From positions 62,001 to 126,000 of the forward strand of contig JAFRDH010000016.1 in the NCBI GenBank assembly GCA_017403955.1: DNA of 64,000 nt, written 5' to 3'. The position numbers were made by a program, and so were the translations under genes. Of the stretch, positions 50,798 to 59,374 are shown piece after piece. How positions within the stretch are numbered: the stretch's first letter is position 1; each line of letters begins with the position of its first letter. A model generated the notes under the pieces. That model saw nothing but the letters and a program-made list of their open reading frames with translations, was not told the origin of the DNA and made no database searches. This DNA is from Mogibacterium sp. GTDB taxonomy: Bacteria > Bacillota > Clostridia > Peptostreptococcales > Anaerovoracaceae.

Positions 50798-52741
50798 TCA
50801 CTCTTTGCGTTGTGCGTATATGTCTCCGAGATCATCGAAGAAGTCAAACAATTCGTTGAAAAGCGCGTTACTCTTTTCTTTATCTGAATTTTCCGGTATA
50901 CGGAATTGAATAAATGCCAGGTCTCTGAGTCTGTGGCCTCTCACTGTTGCGAAGAATGTCCCGCACGGACAGACAAATACTCTTGCAGGGTCTATGAATT
51001 GTTTTTTGGCATTACGAATGAACAACTTCGGCTCTCTGCCCTCAGGGAAAACGGTTCTGTATAATCGATTGCCGCAGTATGGGCAGCGATATGCTGATGC
51101 ACTATAGTTGCTGACTCTTTCGCCCCATTGACCTGCAGGAACGAGGCCTCCCGGAAAATCGAAAACATGTTGATATCTGATCGGATCAAGTGTGTAGTGA
51201 TCCCAAAGAAGTGTACGCAATCTGCTTCTCTTCAGCTCAGAGATTGAGTCCATTAAATATTTATTCTCGCCAAGCGCTGTTATAAGCGCTGTGAAATTTT
51301 GCTTGGCCTGTTCAAACAGATATGCGGCATGTTCTATGTTGCCGGCTGCAGCATGTCGCTGCCCTTCCCTCAAATAAAGTATTCCGGGATTCGCACTTGA
51401 TGAATATACACCCTGTCTCAGCAGTATATTCATAGCCTCCTGAAGCATAACAGCAAAATGGCCGGCTTCTTCGATTTCCTCATAAGGCAGCATCGCCACC
51501 GGGTCTCCTACCATCTGAAAGAGTATTTCATCCGCAGTCCTGAACAGACTTGACGCAATACTTGCAGCCTCATCAGCAGTCTCAGGAGTCTCTTTAAGCT
51601 GTTCGTATAATAGTTCTGCAGCTCTTTTCCTCCAGTATTGTGACGCGTTATGATTCTCTGCAATGATATATCCATGATCAATAGCCTGAGCGATTCTCAG
51701 CATTGCATACGGGTGTCCCCATTCAACTGCCTGAACGAAAAGCTTATATGACAGATCCACATTACGTTCTGTCCCGTTTCCTTCCTGATATGCACAAGCG
51801 AGCATATACAAATGATCAGCACTGTAACCGGAGTGATGGTTGCCATTCAGTGTTTTCATTGTTTCGATTGCCGCGACTATACGAACTATGTCCCCGAAAT
51901 AAACAGGCTGAAGAAGCGGATATGCCATTCTGAATCGGACCGGATCGGTTTCTTTCATAAATACAGCGAACATCTGCTTATTCTCTATTACTGCCTGTTT
52001 ATACTCACATTCCAGGACATAGTTGCCCGGTTCGAGCAGTTCAGGTGTAGCCACAAACAGCACAAAATCGGAATCACTGAGTTTCTCCGAAATCTGCTCA
52101 TTGAAATCTTCGCCGGGATACAATGCGTTGTCATACCAAAGAGAAACATCCAGCATCTGATGATATGAGCGGATCTCCTTAAGCAGCATTGTGAGCTGAA
52201 GGTGATTCTTCTTGCGATAGCTGACAAAGCCTTTTAACGAGAAAATATTGTTGAATAGCTGTTTCTGCTCGTCGGAAAGGCCGATCATGTGATATAGATT
52301 GATACGCTGATCGATAAAAGCTTTTAAGTTCTCCTTGTAATGAGTGTCTCCTCTCTTGATTATCTGCAACGAACCAACGGTCTGATCAAAAAGTCTTTCA
52401 ATTCCTTCTTCGACCTGGACCGGCATGATCTTCATTCTGCACCTTAATGCGATATCAAGGACAAAATCTTTTGCAGGATTTCTGCTACTGAGAAATGCTC
52501 TTGAAACTATGAAAACAATAAGGTTCATTTCTTCAAGAAGCGATTCCAGTTCCGCCCCGCTCAATGACTCTTCCCGGCAATTCGAGCAATAAATGGTACA
52601 GTCATACACTTCGAAGATGTCATTGATAATACTTCTTGTGTATCCGGAATCTGCAGGGTGAAAGAATATCCCTACTTTATCTTTTTCCAGCAAAAGTCTG
52701 CTGCCATTATCATAAATCGAGAATAATTCGTTGTAACTCAT
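50798..52741 (-). CDS. Double-TIR, Sel1-repeat, zinc-ribbon protein
   Basis: 647 residues from the ATG inside the gene; the longer frame runs through a REP element. Order: TIR-like domain 1 (about 22-120; KVGIFFHPADSGYT, LIVFIVSRAFLSS); TIR-like domain 2 (about 168-290; GFVSYRKKNH, SDFVLFVATPELL, YVLECEYKQAV with Glu residues at the place of the catalytic Glu in NADase TIRs); Sel1-like repeats (about 306-376; YMLACAYQEGNGTERN, AVEWGHPYAMLRIAQ); a helical region; and a zinc ribbon (CPYC at about 553, CPC at about 591) followed by a coil. TIR proteins with repeats and zinc fingers occur in bacterial immunity and signalling. No immunity gene is adjacent except endonuclease V. Function is unknown; the domain calls are by eye. 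Confidence 0.72.
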   Translation of the reverse strand: MSYNELFSIYDNGSRLLLEKDKVGIFFHPADSGYTRSIINDIFEVYDCTIYCSNCREESLSGAELESLLEEMNLIVFIVSRAFLSSRNPAKDFVLDIALRCRMKIMPVQVEEGIERLFDQTVGSLQIIKRGDTHYKENLKAFIDQRINLYHMIGLSDEQKQLFNNIFSLKGFVSYRKKNHLQLTMLLKEIRSYHQMLDVSLWYDNALYPGEDFNEQISEKLSDSDFVLFVATPELLEPGNYVLECEYKQAVIENKQMFAVFMKETDPVRFRMAYPLLQPVYFGDIVRIVAAIETMKTLNGNHHSGYSADHLYMLACAYQEGNGTERNVDLSYKLFVQAVEWGHPYAMLRIAQAIDHGYIIAENHNASQYWRKRAAELLYEQLKETPETADEAASIASSLFRTADEILFQMVGDPVAMLPYEEIEEAGHFAVMLQEAMNILLRQGVYSSSANPGILYLREGQRHAAAGNIEHAAYLFEQAKQNFTALITALGENKYLMDSISELKRSRLRTLLWDHYTLDPIRYQHVFDFPGGLVPAGQWGERVSNYSASAYRCPYCGNRLYRTVFPEGREPKLFIRNAKKQFIDPARVFVCPCGTFFATVRGHRLRDLAFIQFRIPENSDKEKSNALFNELFDFFDDLGDIYAQRKE

Positions 52742-52758
52742 TTTATTACCTATCATTT

Positions 52759-52800
52759 GTGTCAGAAAGAACCGTCCCCGGTGACACACCCGGTGACACA
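52759..52800. repeat. REP-like repeat: GTGTCACCGGGGACGGTTC-type
   Basis: The core GTGTCACCGGGGACGGTTC reads across the minus strand and is followed by a second partial GTGTCACCGGG copy; GTGTCAG at the other end makes it roughly palindromic. Similar short sequences recur in many clostridial genomes as REP-like elements. The last codons of the endonuclease V gene lie in it. Confidence 0.6.
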
Positions 52801-53298
52801 CCAGTCTCTGGCGTATTTGTCTGCGAGTTTGACAAGATAAGGCAGACGATTCTCACCGGCCATACCTGCTACTATAGATTTGGCTTGTTCGTGGTCAATG
52901 CCCTTGCAAGTCACAAAAAGTGGTTTGAGGCTGGTGCCGCGAAGGACTTCTGTATTATCTATAAAACACAGGGCATAATGTGTTTTGGCTATGCCTATGA
53001 CAGGTATATGATACTCTTCGAATACATGTGCGCCGAGCGATCTTTCCTCCGTTCCGAAGTCTGCATATCCGTCTACAATGATGAGATCTACCTTCTCAGG
53101 GTCAAGCTGGCTGAGGATCGCTTCTACGCATTGGAGTTCTCTCTTGTAGAACTGCCCCGGACAGTATTCCTGAATGTCTTCGACCTCAGCCGTAACAACT
53201 CCGGATATTTCATCATCAAGCGGTGTTTCGCATATTATTCCTGCAACGTGACCCCTGTGGGTCGACTCATCATAATCTGCATCGATAACTACTATCAT
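52762..53298 (-). CDS. Endonuclease V-like protein (deoxyinosine 3' endonuclease)
   Basis: 178 residues. EndoV-like blocks: VIDADYDES at the start (first Asp), EYCPGQFYKRELQCVEAIL (Y-V/C-PG-F-x-K-REL; conserved Glu), DLIIVDGYADFG (second Asp), GAHVFEEYHIPVIGIAKTHY, and LPYLVKLADKYAR near the end. It cleaves DNA at inosine or related lesions. It is shorter than E. coli Nfi, and the last 12 residues (VTGCVTGDGSF) come from the REP-like repeat, so the true C-terminus was replaced or extended. It lies 19 bases downstream of the TlpA-like gene in the same operon. The family call is fairly firm. Confidence 0.82.
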   Translation of the reverse strand: MIVVIDADYDESTHRGHVAGIICETPLDDEISGVVTAEVEDIQEYCPGQFYKRELQCVEAILSQLDPEKVDLIIVDGYADFGTEERSLGAHVFEEYHIPVIGIAKTHYALCFIDNTEVLRGTSLKPLFVTCKGIDHEQAKSIVAGMAGENRLPYLVKLADKYARDWCVTGCVTGDGSF

Positions 53299-53316
53299 TT
53301 CAAACCCCCGGGATCA

Positions 53317-53874
53317 TCATTCGCCGAGATAACCGTTCAGTGCTTTCTTATACGCGCTGATATCGCTTCCGATGATCGGTTCACCAATAACATTGCCTTC
53401 ACTGTCAACAAGGATAGTTGTCGGGACGTACATGACATCATCCATAAAGCTCATTGAAGGGTCGACAAGGATATTTGAATATGTAAGCCCGTTATCCTGA
53501 ACAAGCTTAAGCGCATCCTTGTACTCGTCACAATCTCTATCCATAACATCACACAGGATCCCGATCATCTGGGCATTATCAGGCAGTGATTCGTTGATTT
53601 TCTGGAGATCCGGAAGTTCTTCGATACACGGAGGACAGAATGTTCCCCATATATTTACGATAGTTACGTCCTTAGATGCGAAAATATCTCCGGTCATCTC
53701 GTTACCGTCAAGATCAATTGTAGTAAAGTCGCTTATATTACCTGAGAGCTCAACTGCAGGCTCTTCCATCGTATCTTCGGTTTCATCTTGATCGACGGAA
53801 CTGCAAGCCGTGGTACCAAAGCATATGAATAAAGATAAACATAATATGAATAATGCTTTGAATTTTGATTTCAT
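53317..53874 (-). CDS. TlpA/ResA-like thioredoxin-fold lipoprotein
   Basis: 185 residues. Signal peptide with lipobox ending TAC (about residue 24) followed by an acidic linker; thioredoxin fold with the WGTFCPPCIEELP active site (C-P-P-C) and VPTTILVDSEGNVIG (cis-Pro). It is a membrane-tethered extracytoplasmic thiol-disulfide protein of the TlpA/ResA group; the partner is unknown. It lies four bases downstream of the Fe-S aldo-keto reductase gene, so the two are cotranscribed. Confidence 0.92.
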   Translation of the reverse strand: MKSKFKALFILCLSLFICFGTTACSSVDQDETEDTMEEPAVELSGNISDFTTIDLDGNEMTGDIFASKDVTIVNIWGTFCPPCIEELPDLQKINESLPDNAQMIGILCDVMDRDCDEYKDALKLVQDNGLTYSNILVDPSMSFMDDVMYVPTTILVDSEGNVIGEPIIGSDISAYKKALNGYLGE

Positions 53875-53878
53875 ATGC

Positions 53879-55066
53879 TTAAGCCTTTCCTTTTCTCAGT
53901 TTTTCTGCGGCTTCTTCTCTCTGTCTGCAGAGTTCTGCCCAATGCGGTCCGTTTTCAAGCATCTCAGAGAATTCTTTCATTACGGCCGGTATATCGATCT
54001 GCTGCGGGCAAACAGCTGCACAAGCACCGCATCCAATACAGCTTTCCGGACGTTTATCCTGAGGAAGTGCATCCATCTGCATCGGTACGGTGAATCCGGT
54101 CTGGAACTTCATGTCATTATAACTTGCGATCAGCATCGGGATATCCAGTTCCATCGGACATCCTTCGCAGCAATATCTGCATGCGGTACACGGCGCGCCG
54201 ACCTTCATCGAGTCAGCGATCTCGATCAGTTTTGCCTGCTCTTCTTTGCTAAGCGGAGTTCCGCCGCTGAACGTCGCTACATTATCCTTCATCTGGTCGA
54301 AATTCGACATCCCGCTCAGAACGATAGCGACTTCCGGGATCTCCTGAAGCCATCTGAAAGCCCACGATGCGATCGTTTCATCCGGCCTCATAGCCTTAAG
54401 AACAGCATTTCTCTCCTCTCCGAGATCTGCAAGCTTGCCGCCTCTCACAGGTTCCATGACTATGATCGGCAGGCCTCTCTCACCGAGTATCTGAACTTTT
54501 TTCTTCGCTTCCTGAAGATCCCAGTCCATATAGTTGAGCTGGATCTGAACGAATTCAATACAATCACCGAAGTAATCCAGCATCTTCTCAAGATTTTCAG
54601 CTTTCGCATGTGTCGACAGGCCGAGATGTCTGATTTTCCCCTGCTTCTTCTGTTCTATGAAGTATTCCTTTATCCCGTAGGCTTCGTTAGTATAAGTATC
54701 AAAGCTGTTCTCGCAGACATTGTGATACAGGTAGAAATCAAAATAATCTGTGCCGCACTTCTCAAGCTGTTCATTGAAGATCCCCTCGCAGTCATATTTC
54801 TTCATATGCTGATGTCCCGGGAACTTATCTGCAAGAAAATAGCTCTCTCTCGGGTATTTGGCAAGAGCCTTGCCTATCGAGAGTTCTGAAAGTCCATTAT
54901 GATAAGGATATGCAGTGTCAAAATAATTGATGCCGTTCGCTATAGCATAATCCGTCATTTTCTGGACCTGCTCCTGATCGATCGATCCGTCTTCCAGTAA
55001 AGGAAGTCTCATAGTACCGAAAGCCAGTGCTGATACCTTTTTTCCGCATGCGGAATTATATTTCAT
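53879..55066 (-). CDS. Aldo/keto reductase with C-terminal 4Fe-4S clusters
   Basis: 395 residues. AKR barrel in the first 280: ALAFGTMRLPLLEDGSIDQ, NYFDTAYPYHNGLSE (catalytic Tyr), IRHLGLSTHA. The C-terminus adds a ferredoxin-like part: CTACRYCCEGCPMELDIP and CIGCGACAAVCPQQIDIP, as in COG1453 anaerobic reductases. It probably takes electrons from ferredoxin or NADPH for an unknown carbonyl. An AAGGAG site precedes the ATG. It is in a long minus-strand run of eight genes. Confidence 0.92.
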   Translation of the reverse strand: MKYNSACGKKVSALAFGTMRLPLLEDGSIDQEQVQKMTDYAIANGINYFDTAYPYHNGLSELSIGKALAKYPRESYFLADKFPGHQHMKKYDCEGIFNEQLEKCGTDYFDFYLYHNVCENSFDTYTNEAYGIKEYFIEQKKQGKIRHLGLSTHAKAENLEKMLDYFGDCIEFVQIQLNYMDWDLQEAKKKVQILGERGLPIIVMEPVRGGKLADLGEERNAVLKAMRPDETIASWAFRWLQEIPEVAIVLSGMSNFDQMKDNVATFSGGTPLSKEEQAKLIEIADSMKVGAPCTACRYCCEGCPMELDIPMLIASYNDMKFQTGFTVPMQMDALPQDKRPESCIGCGACAAVCPQQIDIPAVMKEFSEMLENGPHWAELCRQREEAAEKLRKGKA

Positions 55067-55105
55067 GATGCTATTCTCCTTTCTCTGATCAGATCTATTA
55101 GATCA

Positions 55106-55468
55106 TCACGCAGGCGTACCTACTTCAATGAGATTCCCGTCAGGATCGTAGAATCGGATGACTTTCTGTCCCCAGCTGTGAGTCATCAGCCGGTTGACAT
55201 ATTTCACTTCCGGATAATACTTTTCCAGTTTCTCTACGAACCCTTCAATATCCCGCTCTTCAAAATAAAGTTCGCAGGAGTTGTTCTCAGGTATGATGTC
55301 TCTGCCGAGGAACTCCTTCCAGTATTTCTCTTCCTGAAGAACCAGACCCTCTGTAAGAATCATATTACCATCATTATCCAGAATCAATTCAAGGCCGAAA
55401 AGATCATGATAAAATCTCCTGGATCTTTCAATATCTTTCACTACGATCAACACATTCTTCAGTTTCAT
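55106..55468 (-). CDS. VOC-family (glyoxalase-fold) protein
   Basis: 120 residues. The betaalphabetabetabeta repeats are visible: KNVLIVVKDIERSRRFYHDLFGLELILD and WGQKVIRFYDPDGNLIEVGTP, with the typical FYDPDGNLIE metal-site end. It binds a metal and an unknown small molecule; resistance and isomerase functions are known in the family. It sits between the aldo-keto reductase and the HTH-AbrB regulator. Confidence 0.88.
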   Translation of the reverse strand: MKLKNVLIVVKDIERSRRFYHDLFGLELILDNDGNMILTEGLVLQEEKYWKEFLGRDIIPENNSCELYFEERDIEGFVEKLEKYYPEVKYVNRLMTHSWGQKVIRFYDPDGNLIEVGTPA

Positions 55469-55486
55469 GACAGTTTCCTCGTTTAA

Positions 55487-55912
55487 TTATTCATCGATCA
55501 GATTCGTGAGCTCATGCATTTTTTTTTCGAAGAATCCTATAGGGAAAAGAGCGATCCCGATCTCATCGCTGGCAACGATAAGACGTTCACCGGCTTTCAT
55601 CTCGAACTTGTCCCGGGCAGCCTTAGGGATCACGATCTGACCACGGTCACCGATCGTGACAACACCCCAGATATTCTTTCCCAGTGGAGCCGGAGGGAGC
55701 GTTCCGACACCATCAACAGTCACAGTTTTCATAAGACCGTCAATTGTAACTCCATAAACCTCGGCAAGTCTGGCAGCCTTCTCAATGTCAGGAATCGTTT
55801 CCCCGTTCTCCCACTTGGCATAAGCCTGACGTGAAATACCGATTCTTTCGGCGATACGTTCCTGCGAATAACCGTTGACTTTCCTGAGCATTACAAGATT
55901 ATCCTTAAGCAT
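55487..55912 (-). CDS. XRE helix-turn-helix fused to AbrB/SpoVT domain
   Basis: 141 residues from the ATG with the GAGGAG site. The N-terminal HTH (ERIAERIGISRQAYAKWENGE) is XRE type; after a linker the C-terminal 50 residues are AbrB/SpoVT-like (VVTIGDRGQIVIPKAARDKFEMKAGERL). Two DNA-binding modules in one chain. It lies directly after the ABC transporter permease gene, so it may regulate that transporter. The operator is probably the inverted repeat upstream of the ATPase gene. Confidence 0.85.
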   Translation of the reverse strand: MLKDNLVMLRKVNGYSQERIAERIGISRQAYAKWENGETIPDIEKAARLAEVYGVTIDGLMKTVTVDGVGTLPPAPLGKNIWGVVTIGDRGQIVIPKAARDKFEMKAGERLIVASDEIGIALFPIGFFEKKMHELTNLIDE

Positions 55913-55925
55913 TATGAGCTCCTCT

Positions 55926-56579
55926 CTACAGATCGATTTTCTCAAAGCTTACCGTTGCTTTATTATACGACAACCATGTAAGCAAAATAAACATCAATGC
56001 TCCGCCTGCTAAAAGCAGCATCTGAAGGCCGAAATGATCAAAACCAAATGCGTTCAGCGCTTCAAGGCCGGGAATATGATGCAAAGCCTCAGCAACACCT
56101 ACCAGAAGAAATGCCAAAATGATGTATGTTACGAACGGGCCGGAAAATTTATATGCTGTCTTGAAAAAGCCTCCGATGAATATCAGATTGAACACCCCGA
56201 AAAGCAGGAGCGTCATCCCTAAGAAGAATGGATTTGCATTCATCAGCGCATTCTGACGGTAGATCTGTGAGTCTGACAGTAAGGTCATTCGTACAAGTGT
56301 CAGGACAGCCATAATGAAAACTCCTGACAACTCTATCAGAATTGAAAACAGATATTTTCCTTTGACTACATCACGCTTTGCGATCGGCAGCAATGCTGAG
56401 AAAACAATATCATTTGCCTCTCTGGCACTCTGGAAACTCTGAAAGATCCCTAGCGTAATAAAGAACACACCGCAGAGTATCGGATATCCCGGCAGCAAGG
56501 TCATCACAGCAAAAGAAATAAACAGATATGACAAAATAGATGCGCTCAGGCGCATTTCCTTTTTCAAAAGTGCATTCAT
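55926..56579 (-). CDS. ABC-2-type transporter permease
   Basis: 217 residues with six TM helices; opening LKKEMRLSASILSYLFISFAV and FQSFQSAREANDIVFSALLPI are characteristic of the ABC-2 permeases paired with a YtrB-type ATPase. It overlaps the ATPase gene by four bases. It is likely an exporter or a lipid/antibiotic-sensing transporter; the substrate is unknown. Confidence 0.88.
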   Translation of the reverse strand: MNALLKKEMRLSASILSYLFISFAVMTLLPGYPILCGVFFITLGIFQSFQSAREANDIVFSALLPIAKRDVVKGKYLFSILIELSGVFIMAVLTLVRMTLLSDSQIYRQNALMNANPFFLGMTLLLFGVFNLIFIGGFFKTAYKFSGPFVTYIILAFLLVGVAEALHHIPGLEALNAFGFDHFGLQMLLLAGGALMFILLTWLSYNKATVSFEKIDL

Positions 56580-57295
56580 GACAGAACCTCCCTCTCCAAT
56601 CTCAAAAAGACCTCTTCCAGCGTCTCACCCGGTTTCCCGTGATCCTTGAGGAAAGCCTCCTTAGTACAATTCGCACGTATCTCGCCGTTGCTGATATATA
56701 CGATATTGTCAGCGCATTTTTCGAGGTCTGATGTGATGTGTGTTGAGAAGAGAATGGTCACGCCATGACTTCTCAGTGTCTTGAATAATTCGAGCAGTTC
56801 ATCCCGTGAAAATGGGTCGAGGCCGCTTGTCGGCTCATCAAGGATCAGGACTTCTGCCTTGTGTGAAAGAGCAAGAAGCAGGTTGAACTTGACCTTCATG
56901 CCCTCAGAAAGCTCAATCGGTTTCTTGTTTTCATCGATGCCGAATAGAGTCATGTATCTGCGATAGGCTTCTTCGTCCCAGTTTTTATAGAAAGTCTTCG
57001 TGATATCGACGATCTGCCGGATCGTTTTTCTCGGATACCAGCTTACCGTGCCGGTCGAATAACCTATACGCTGTTTGATTTCTGTTTCATGCTCAGATAA
57101 CGGAAGACCGAAATAGCAGACTTCCCCGCTGTCTGTATGGATCAGATTCAGCATAGACTTGATTGTGGTGGTCTTGCCTGCGCCGTTTCGTCCGATGAAG
57201 CCTGTGATCTTACCGCTTTCAAGAGAGAAAGAAACATCTTTGAGCTTAAAAGCCGGATATGTCTTGCAGACATCTTTAATCTCTACAATATTCAT
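56576..57295 (-). CDS. ABC transporter ATP-binding protein (YtrB-like)
   Basis: 239 residues from the ATG with AGGAGG. Walker A GRNGAGKTTTIKSML, signature LSEGMKVKFNLLLAL, Walker B ILDEPTSGLDP, and switch His (LFSTHIT). The C-terminal part is short, as in YtrB-type drug or stress ABC systems. It starts the eight-gene run; its promoter carries an inverted repeat that may be an operator. Confidence 0.93.
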   Translation of the reverse strand: MNIVEIKDVCKTYPAFKLKDVSFSLESGKITGFIGRNGAGKTTTIKSMLNLIHTDSGEVCYFGLPLSEHETEIKQRIGYSTGTVSWYPRKTIRQIVDITKTFYKNWDEEAYRRYMTLFGIDENKKPIELSEGMKVKFNLLLALSHKAEVLILDEPTSGLDPFSRDELLELFKTLRSHGVTILFSTHITSDLEKCADNIVYISNGEIRANCTKEAFLKDHGKPGETLEEVFLRLEREVLS

Positions 57296-57327
57296 AGAAA
57301 CCTCCTGTCGGTATGATTTATATGAAT

Positions 57328-57360
57328 ATTGTAATAATTGGTTGCATAGCGTACAACCAA
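57328..57360 (-). promoter_or_regulatory. Promoter and inverted-repeat operator of the ABC operon
   Basis: On the minus strand TTGTAC (57351-57356), 17-base spacer, TACAAT (57328-57333). TTGGTTG (57338-57344) pairs with CAACCAA (57354-57360) around nine bases, overlapping the -35 element; a repressor could bind here. The HTH-AbrB protein encoded in the operon is the candidate. Confidence 0.65.
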
Positions 57361-57383
57361 CCGAAGTTAACACTTTATGTCAA

Positions 57384-58112
57384 TTATTGTTGCGTTAAAT
57401 GCTGCGATGAATAGTATTCTTCACCGGTGTCCAGGCATATTGCCGCGAGCCTGCCGCCCGGCATACTTGCTCCGCAGTCAATCGCAATATGGTTATTTTC
57501 TTTGTAAATATATCCCGGAGCAGGATTCTCTTCGATTATCTGTGTAGGCGTATGGCCGGTCACTACGTATTTGTCATCAAAGTATTGGAAATCATAGTCC
57601 GCCCTGTCCCAGATCAGTTCGTAGAGCGTATATTCTTCTATGTCCTTTTCCGGCAAAAAGTTTCCAAGGCCCGCATGGACAAGCAGATAATCTTTACCAC
57701 CTGCTGTTACTTCTTCATAGATCAGGAACTCTTTCATGAAATCGATCACCGCGTGTTTTGTCTCATCATCAAGTTCTGCGAATTCATCGATCGTGGTCGA
57801 GCAACCGTTGAGCCGCCATGTCATAAGATTAGCCATTATGTCTTCGCCAAAAGCAGCAATGGAATCGTCAGTGATTTCTTTCATAAGAAATTCAAGACAC
57901 TCGATTGCCATAACTTCATGATTACCGACAATACAAATAACATTAGGCATTTCCATGATCTTTCTGAGCGTTTTGATCGGATGCGGTCCCCGGTCAATAA
58001 TATCGCCAAGAATATACAATGTATCGTCCTCTTTAAGATCTATTTTATCGAGCAGTTCGATGAACATATCATACTGCCCGTGAATATCTGAAATCACATA
58101 AGTTGCTATCAG
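57384..58112 (-). CDS. Serine/threonine-protein phosphatase-like metallophosphoesterase (PrpE/ApaH group)
   Basis: About 242 residues. Phosphoesterase motifs: VISDIHGQYD (D-x-H), ILGDIIDRGPHPIKT (GD-x2-DRG), CIVGNHEVMAIE (GNHE), and VHAGLGNF, VTGHTPTQI. The DRG and GNHE pattern marks the PPP/ApaH group. A GTG in the same frame lies inside the AGGAGG ribosome site and cannot be its start; CTG at 58112 (5-base spacing) or ATA at 58109 is better placed, and the residues MATYVISDIHG-like opening of relatives fits the latter. It is translationally coupled to the M20 gene upstream. Confidence 0.85.
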   Translation of the reverse strand: MIATYVISDIHGQYDMFIELLDKIDLKEDDTLYILGDIIDRGPHPIKTLRKIMEMPNVICIVGNHEVMAIECLEFLMKEITDDSIAAFGEDIMANLMTWRLNGCSTTIDEFAELDDETKHAVIDFMKEFLIYEEVTAGGKDYLLVHAGLGNFLPEKDIEEYTLYELIWDRADYDFQYFDDKYVVTGHTPTQIIEENPAPGYIYKENNHIAIDCGASMPGGRLAAICLDTGEEYYSSQHLTQQ

Positions 58113-58114
58113 TA

Positions 58115-59290
58115 TCACCTCCTGTATTCAAGTACAGATGCAGCATAAAGTGCAGCTGCATGATAAAGTGCAGAGTCATCAGTGTGGAACTGAGGACGGT
58201 GAAGGTCCTCAACAGGATCCCCTTCTGCCGTTGAACCTGTCCAGTAGAAGAAAGACGGTGCAAACTGCCTGTAAAGAGCGAAATCCTCGCTGGCAAGCGA
58301 TGGCGGTGCATCAGACAATTCACATCCTGCCGCAGCAGCAACGGCTCTTGCGTATCCTGTCATTTCAGGCGAATTATATACAAGCGGGATCCGCTCGCTC
58401 CAGATGATTTCCGCTCTGCACTCATAAGCAAAAGCTGTTTGTTCAACGATCGCCTTTACACGTTCTATCGCACGGTCCAGTGCTTCTTCAGACAATGAGC
58501 GTACCGTTGCTTTCATCATTACCTGATCTGCTACAATGTTTGCCGGACGGCCTCCTTCTATCATGTTTATTGAAAGAACGATATTGTCAAGCGGGCTGAT
58601 ATTCCTGCTGACAACACTCTGAAGTGACTGTATCACTGCTCCGCTGCATACGATCGGATCTATATTAAGATGCGGCATGGAACCATGTCCTCCGGAGCCG
58701 AAGATCCTGATCTCAAAATTGCATTTCGCGCTCATCAGCGCTCCCTCACGGCAGACAACTTTTCCGGTCTCCACTGACGGCCAGTTATGCATGCCGAAGA
58801 CTGCTTCAGGCCGGATCAGGTCAAAGAGACCGGCATTTATCAATTTTCTTGCGCCTGTAGTCCCTTCTTCTGCAGGCTGGAAAACAAGATCGACAATGCC
58901 TCTGAACTGCCCCTCTTTCTTCGCCTTCGCAAGCAATAAAGATGCACCGAGGAGTGCTGATGTATGAAAATCATGACCGCATGCATGCATCACCCCGGGC
59001 ACTACGGACTTCCATTCACTTTCGTAGGCTTCATTCTGCGGAAGCGCATCGATATCCGCGCGGAGCATTATCTCAGGCCCCTCTATATCGCCGCATATAC
59101 GTGCGATAAGGCCTGTTTCCACAGGAAGATCCAACACCTCAAAATCATTATGCGACTCCATAAATGAACGGATCTTTTGCGTTGTTTCAAACTCTGCTCC
59201 CGACAGCTCAGGATGCATATGCATGTCCCTTTTGAATGCCAGGATCTCCTGATATTCCTCATCTGTAAGAGTATATTTTGACAGTTTCAT
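58115..59290 (-). CDS. M20-family amidohydrolase (N-acyl amino acid/hippurate hydrolase type)
   Basis: 391 residues. Metal motifs: HMHPELSGAE at the start, VMHACGHDFHTSALLGA, PAEEGTTGARKL and GMHNWPSVETG; dimerisation domain in the middle (SGGHGSMPH); C-terminal region ASEDFALYRQ. These fit M20D amidohydrolases that remove acyl groups from amino acids (hippurate, N-acetyl-amino acids or IAA-conjugates). The substrate is unknown. It is coupled to the phosphatase gene downstream by a TGA overlap. Confidence 0.93.
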   Translation of the reverse strand: MKLSKYTLTDEEYQEILAFKRDMHMHPELSGAEFETTQKIRSFMESHNDFEVLDLPVETGLIARICGDIEGPEIMLRADIDALPQNEAYESEWKSVVPGVMHACGHDFHTSALLGASLLLAKAKKEGQFRGIVDLVFQPAEEGTTGARKLINAGLFDLIRPEAVFGMHNWPSVETGKVVCREGALMSAKCNFEIRIFGSGGHGSMPHLNIDPIVCSGAVIQSLQSVVSRNISPLDNIVLSINMIEGGRPANIVADQVMMKATVRSLSEEALDRAIERVKAIVEQTAFAYECRAEIIWSERIPLVYNSPEMTGYARAVAAAAGCELSDAPPSLASEDFALYRQFAPSFFYWTGSTAEGDPVEDLHRPQFHTDDSALYHAAALYAASVLEYRR

Positions 59291-59307
59291 AGTTTAACTC
59301 CGAGAAA

Positions 59308-59335
59308 GAACAGGCAGATAACTGTCTGCCTGTTC
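59308..59335 (-). terminator. Terminator after mtnN
   Basis: GAACAGGCAGA pairs perfectly with TCTGCCTGTTC, six-base loop; on the minus strand followed by TTTCT. It separates the nucleosidase gene from the M20 gene. Confidence 0.85.
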
Positions 59336-59374
59336 GTATGATTGTTAATGTTCAGTAGATCGATCATGATGCAC

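Noticed and set aside
52636-53457. 273-residue plus-strand frame opposite endonuclease V
   Set aside because: It crosses several minus-strand genes with recognisable motifs and has no ribosome site.
53810-54889. 359-residue plus-strand frame opposite the aldo-keto reductase
   Set aside because: It is antisense to a conserved gene with clear active-site and Fe-S motifs; the length reflects codon bias.
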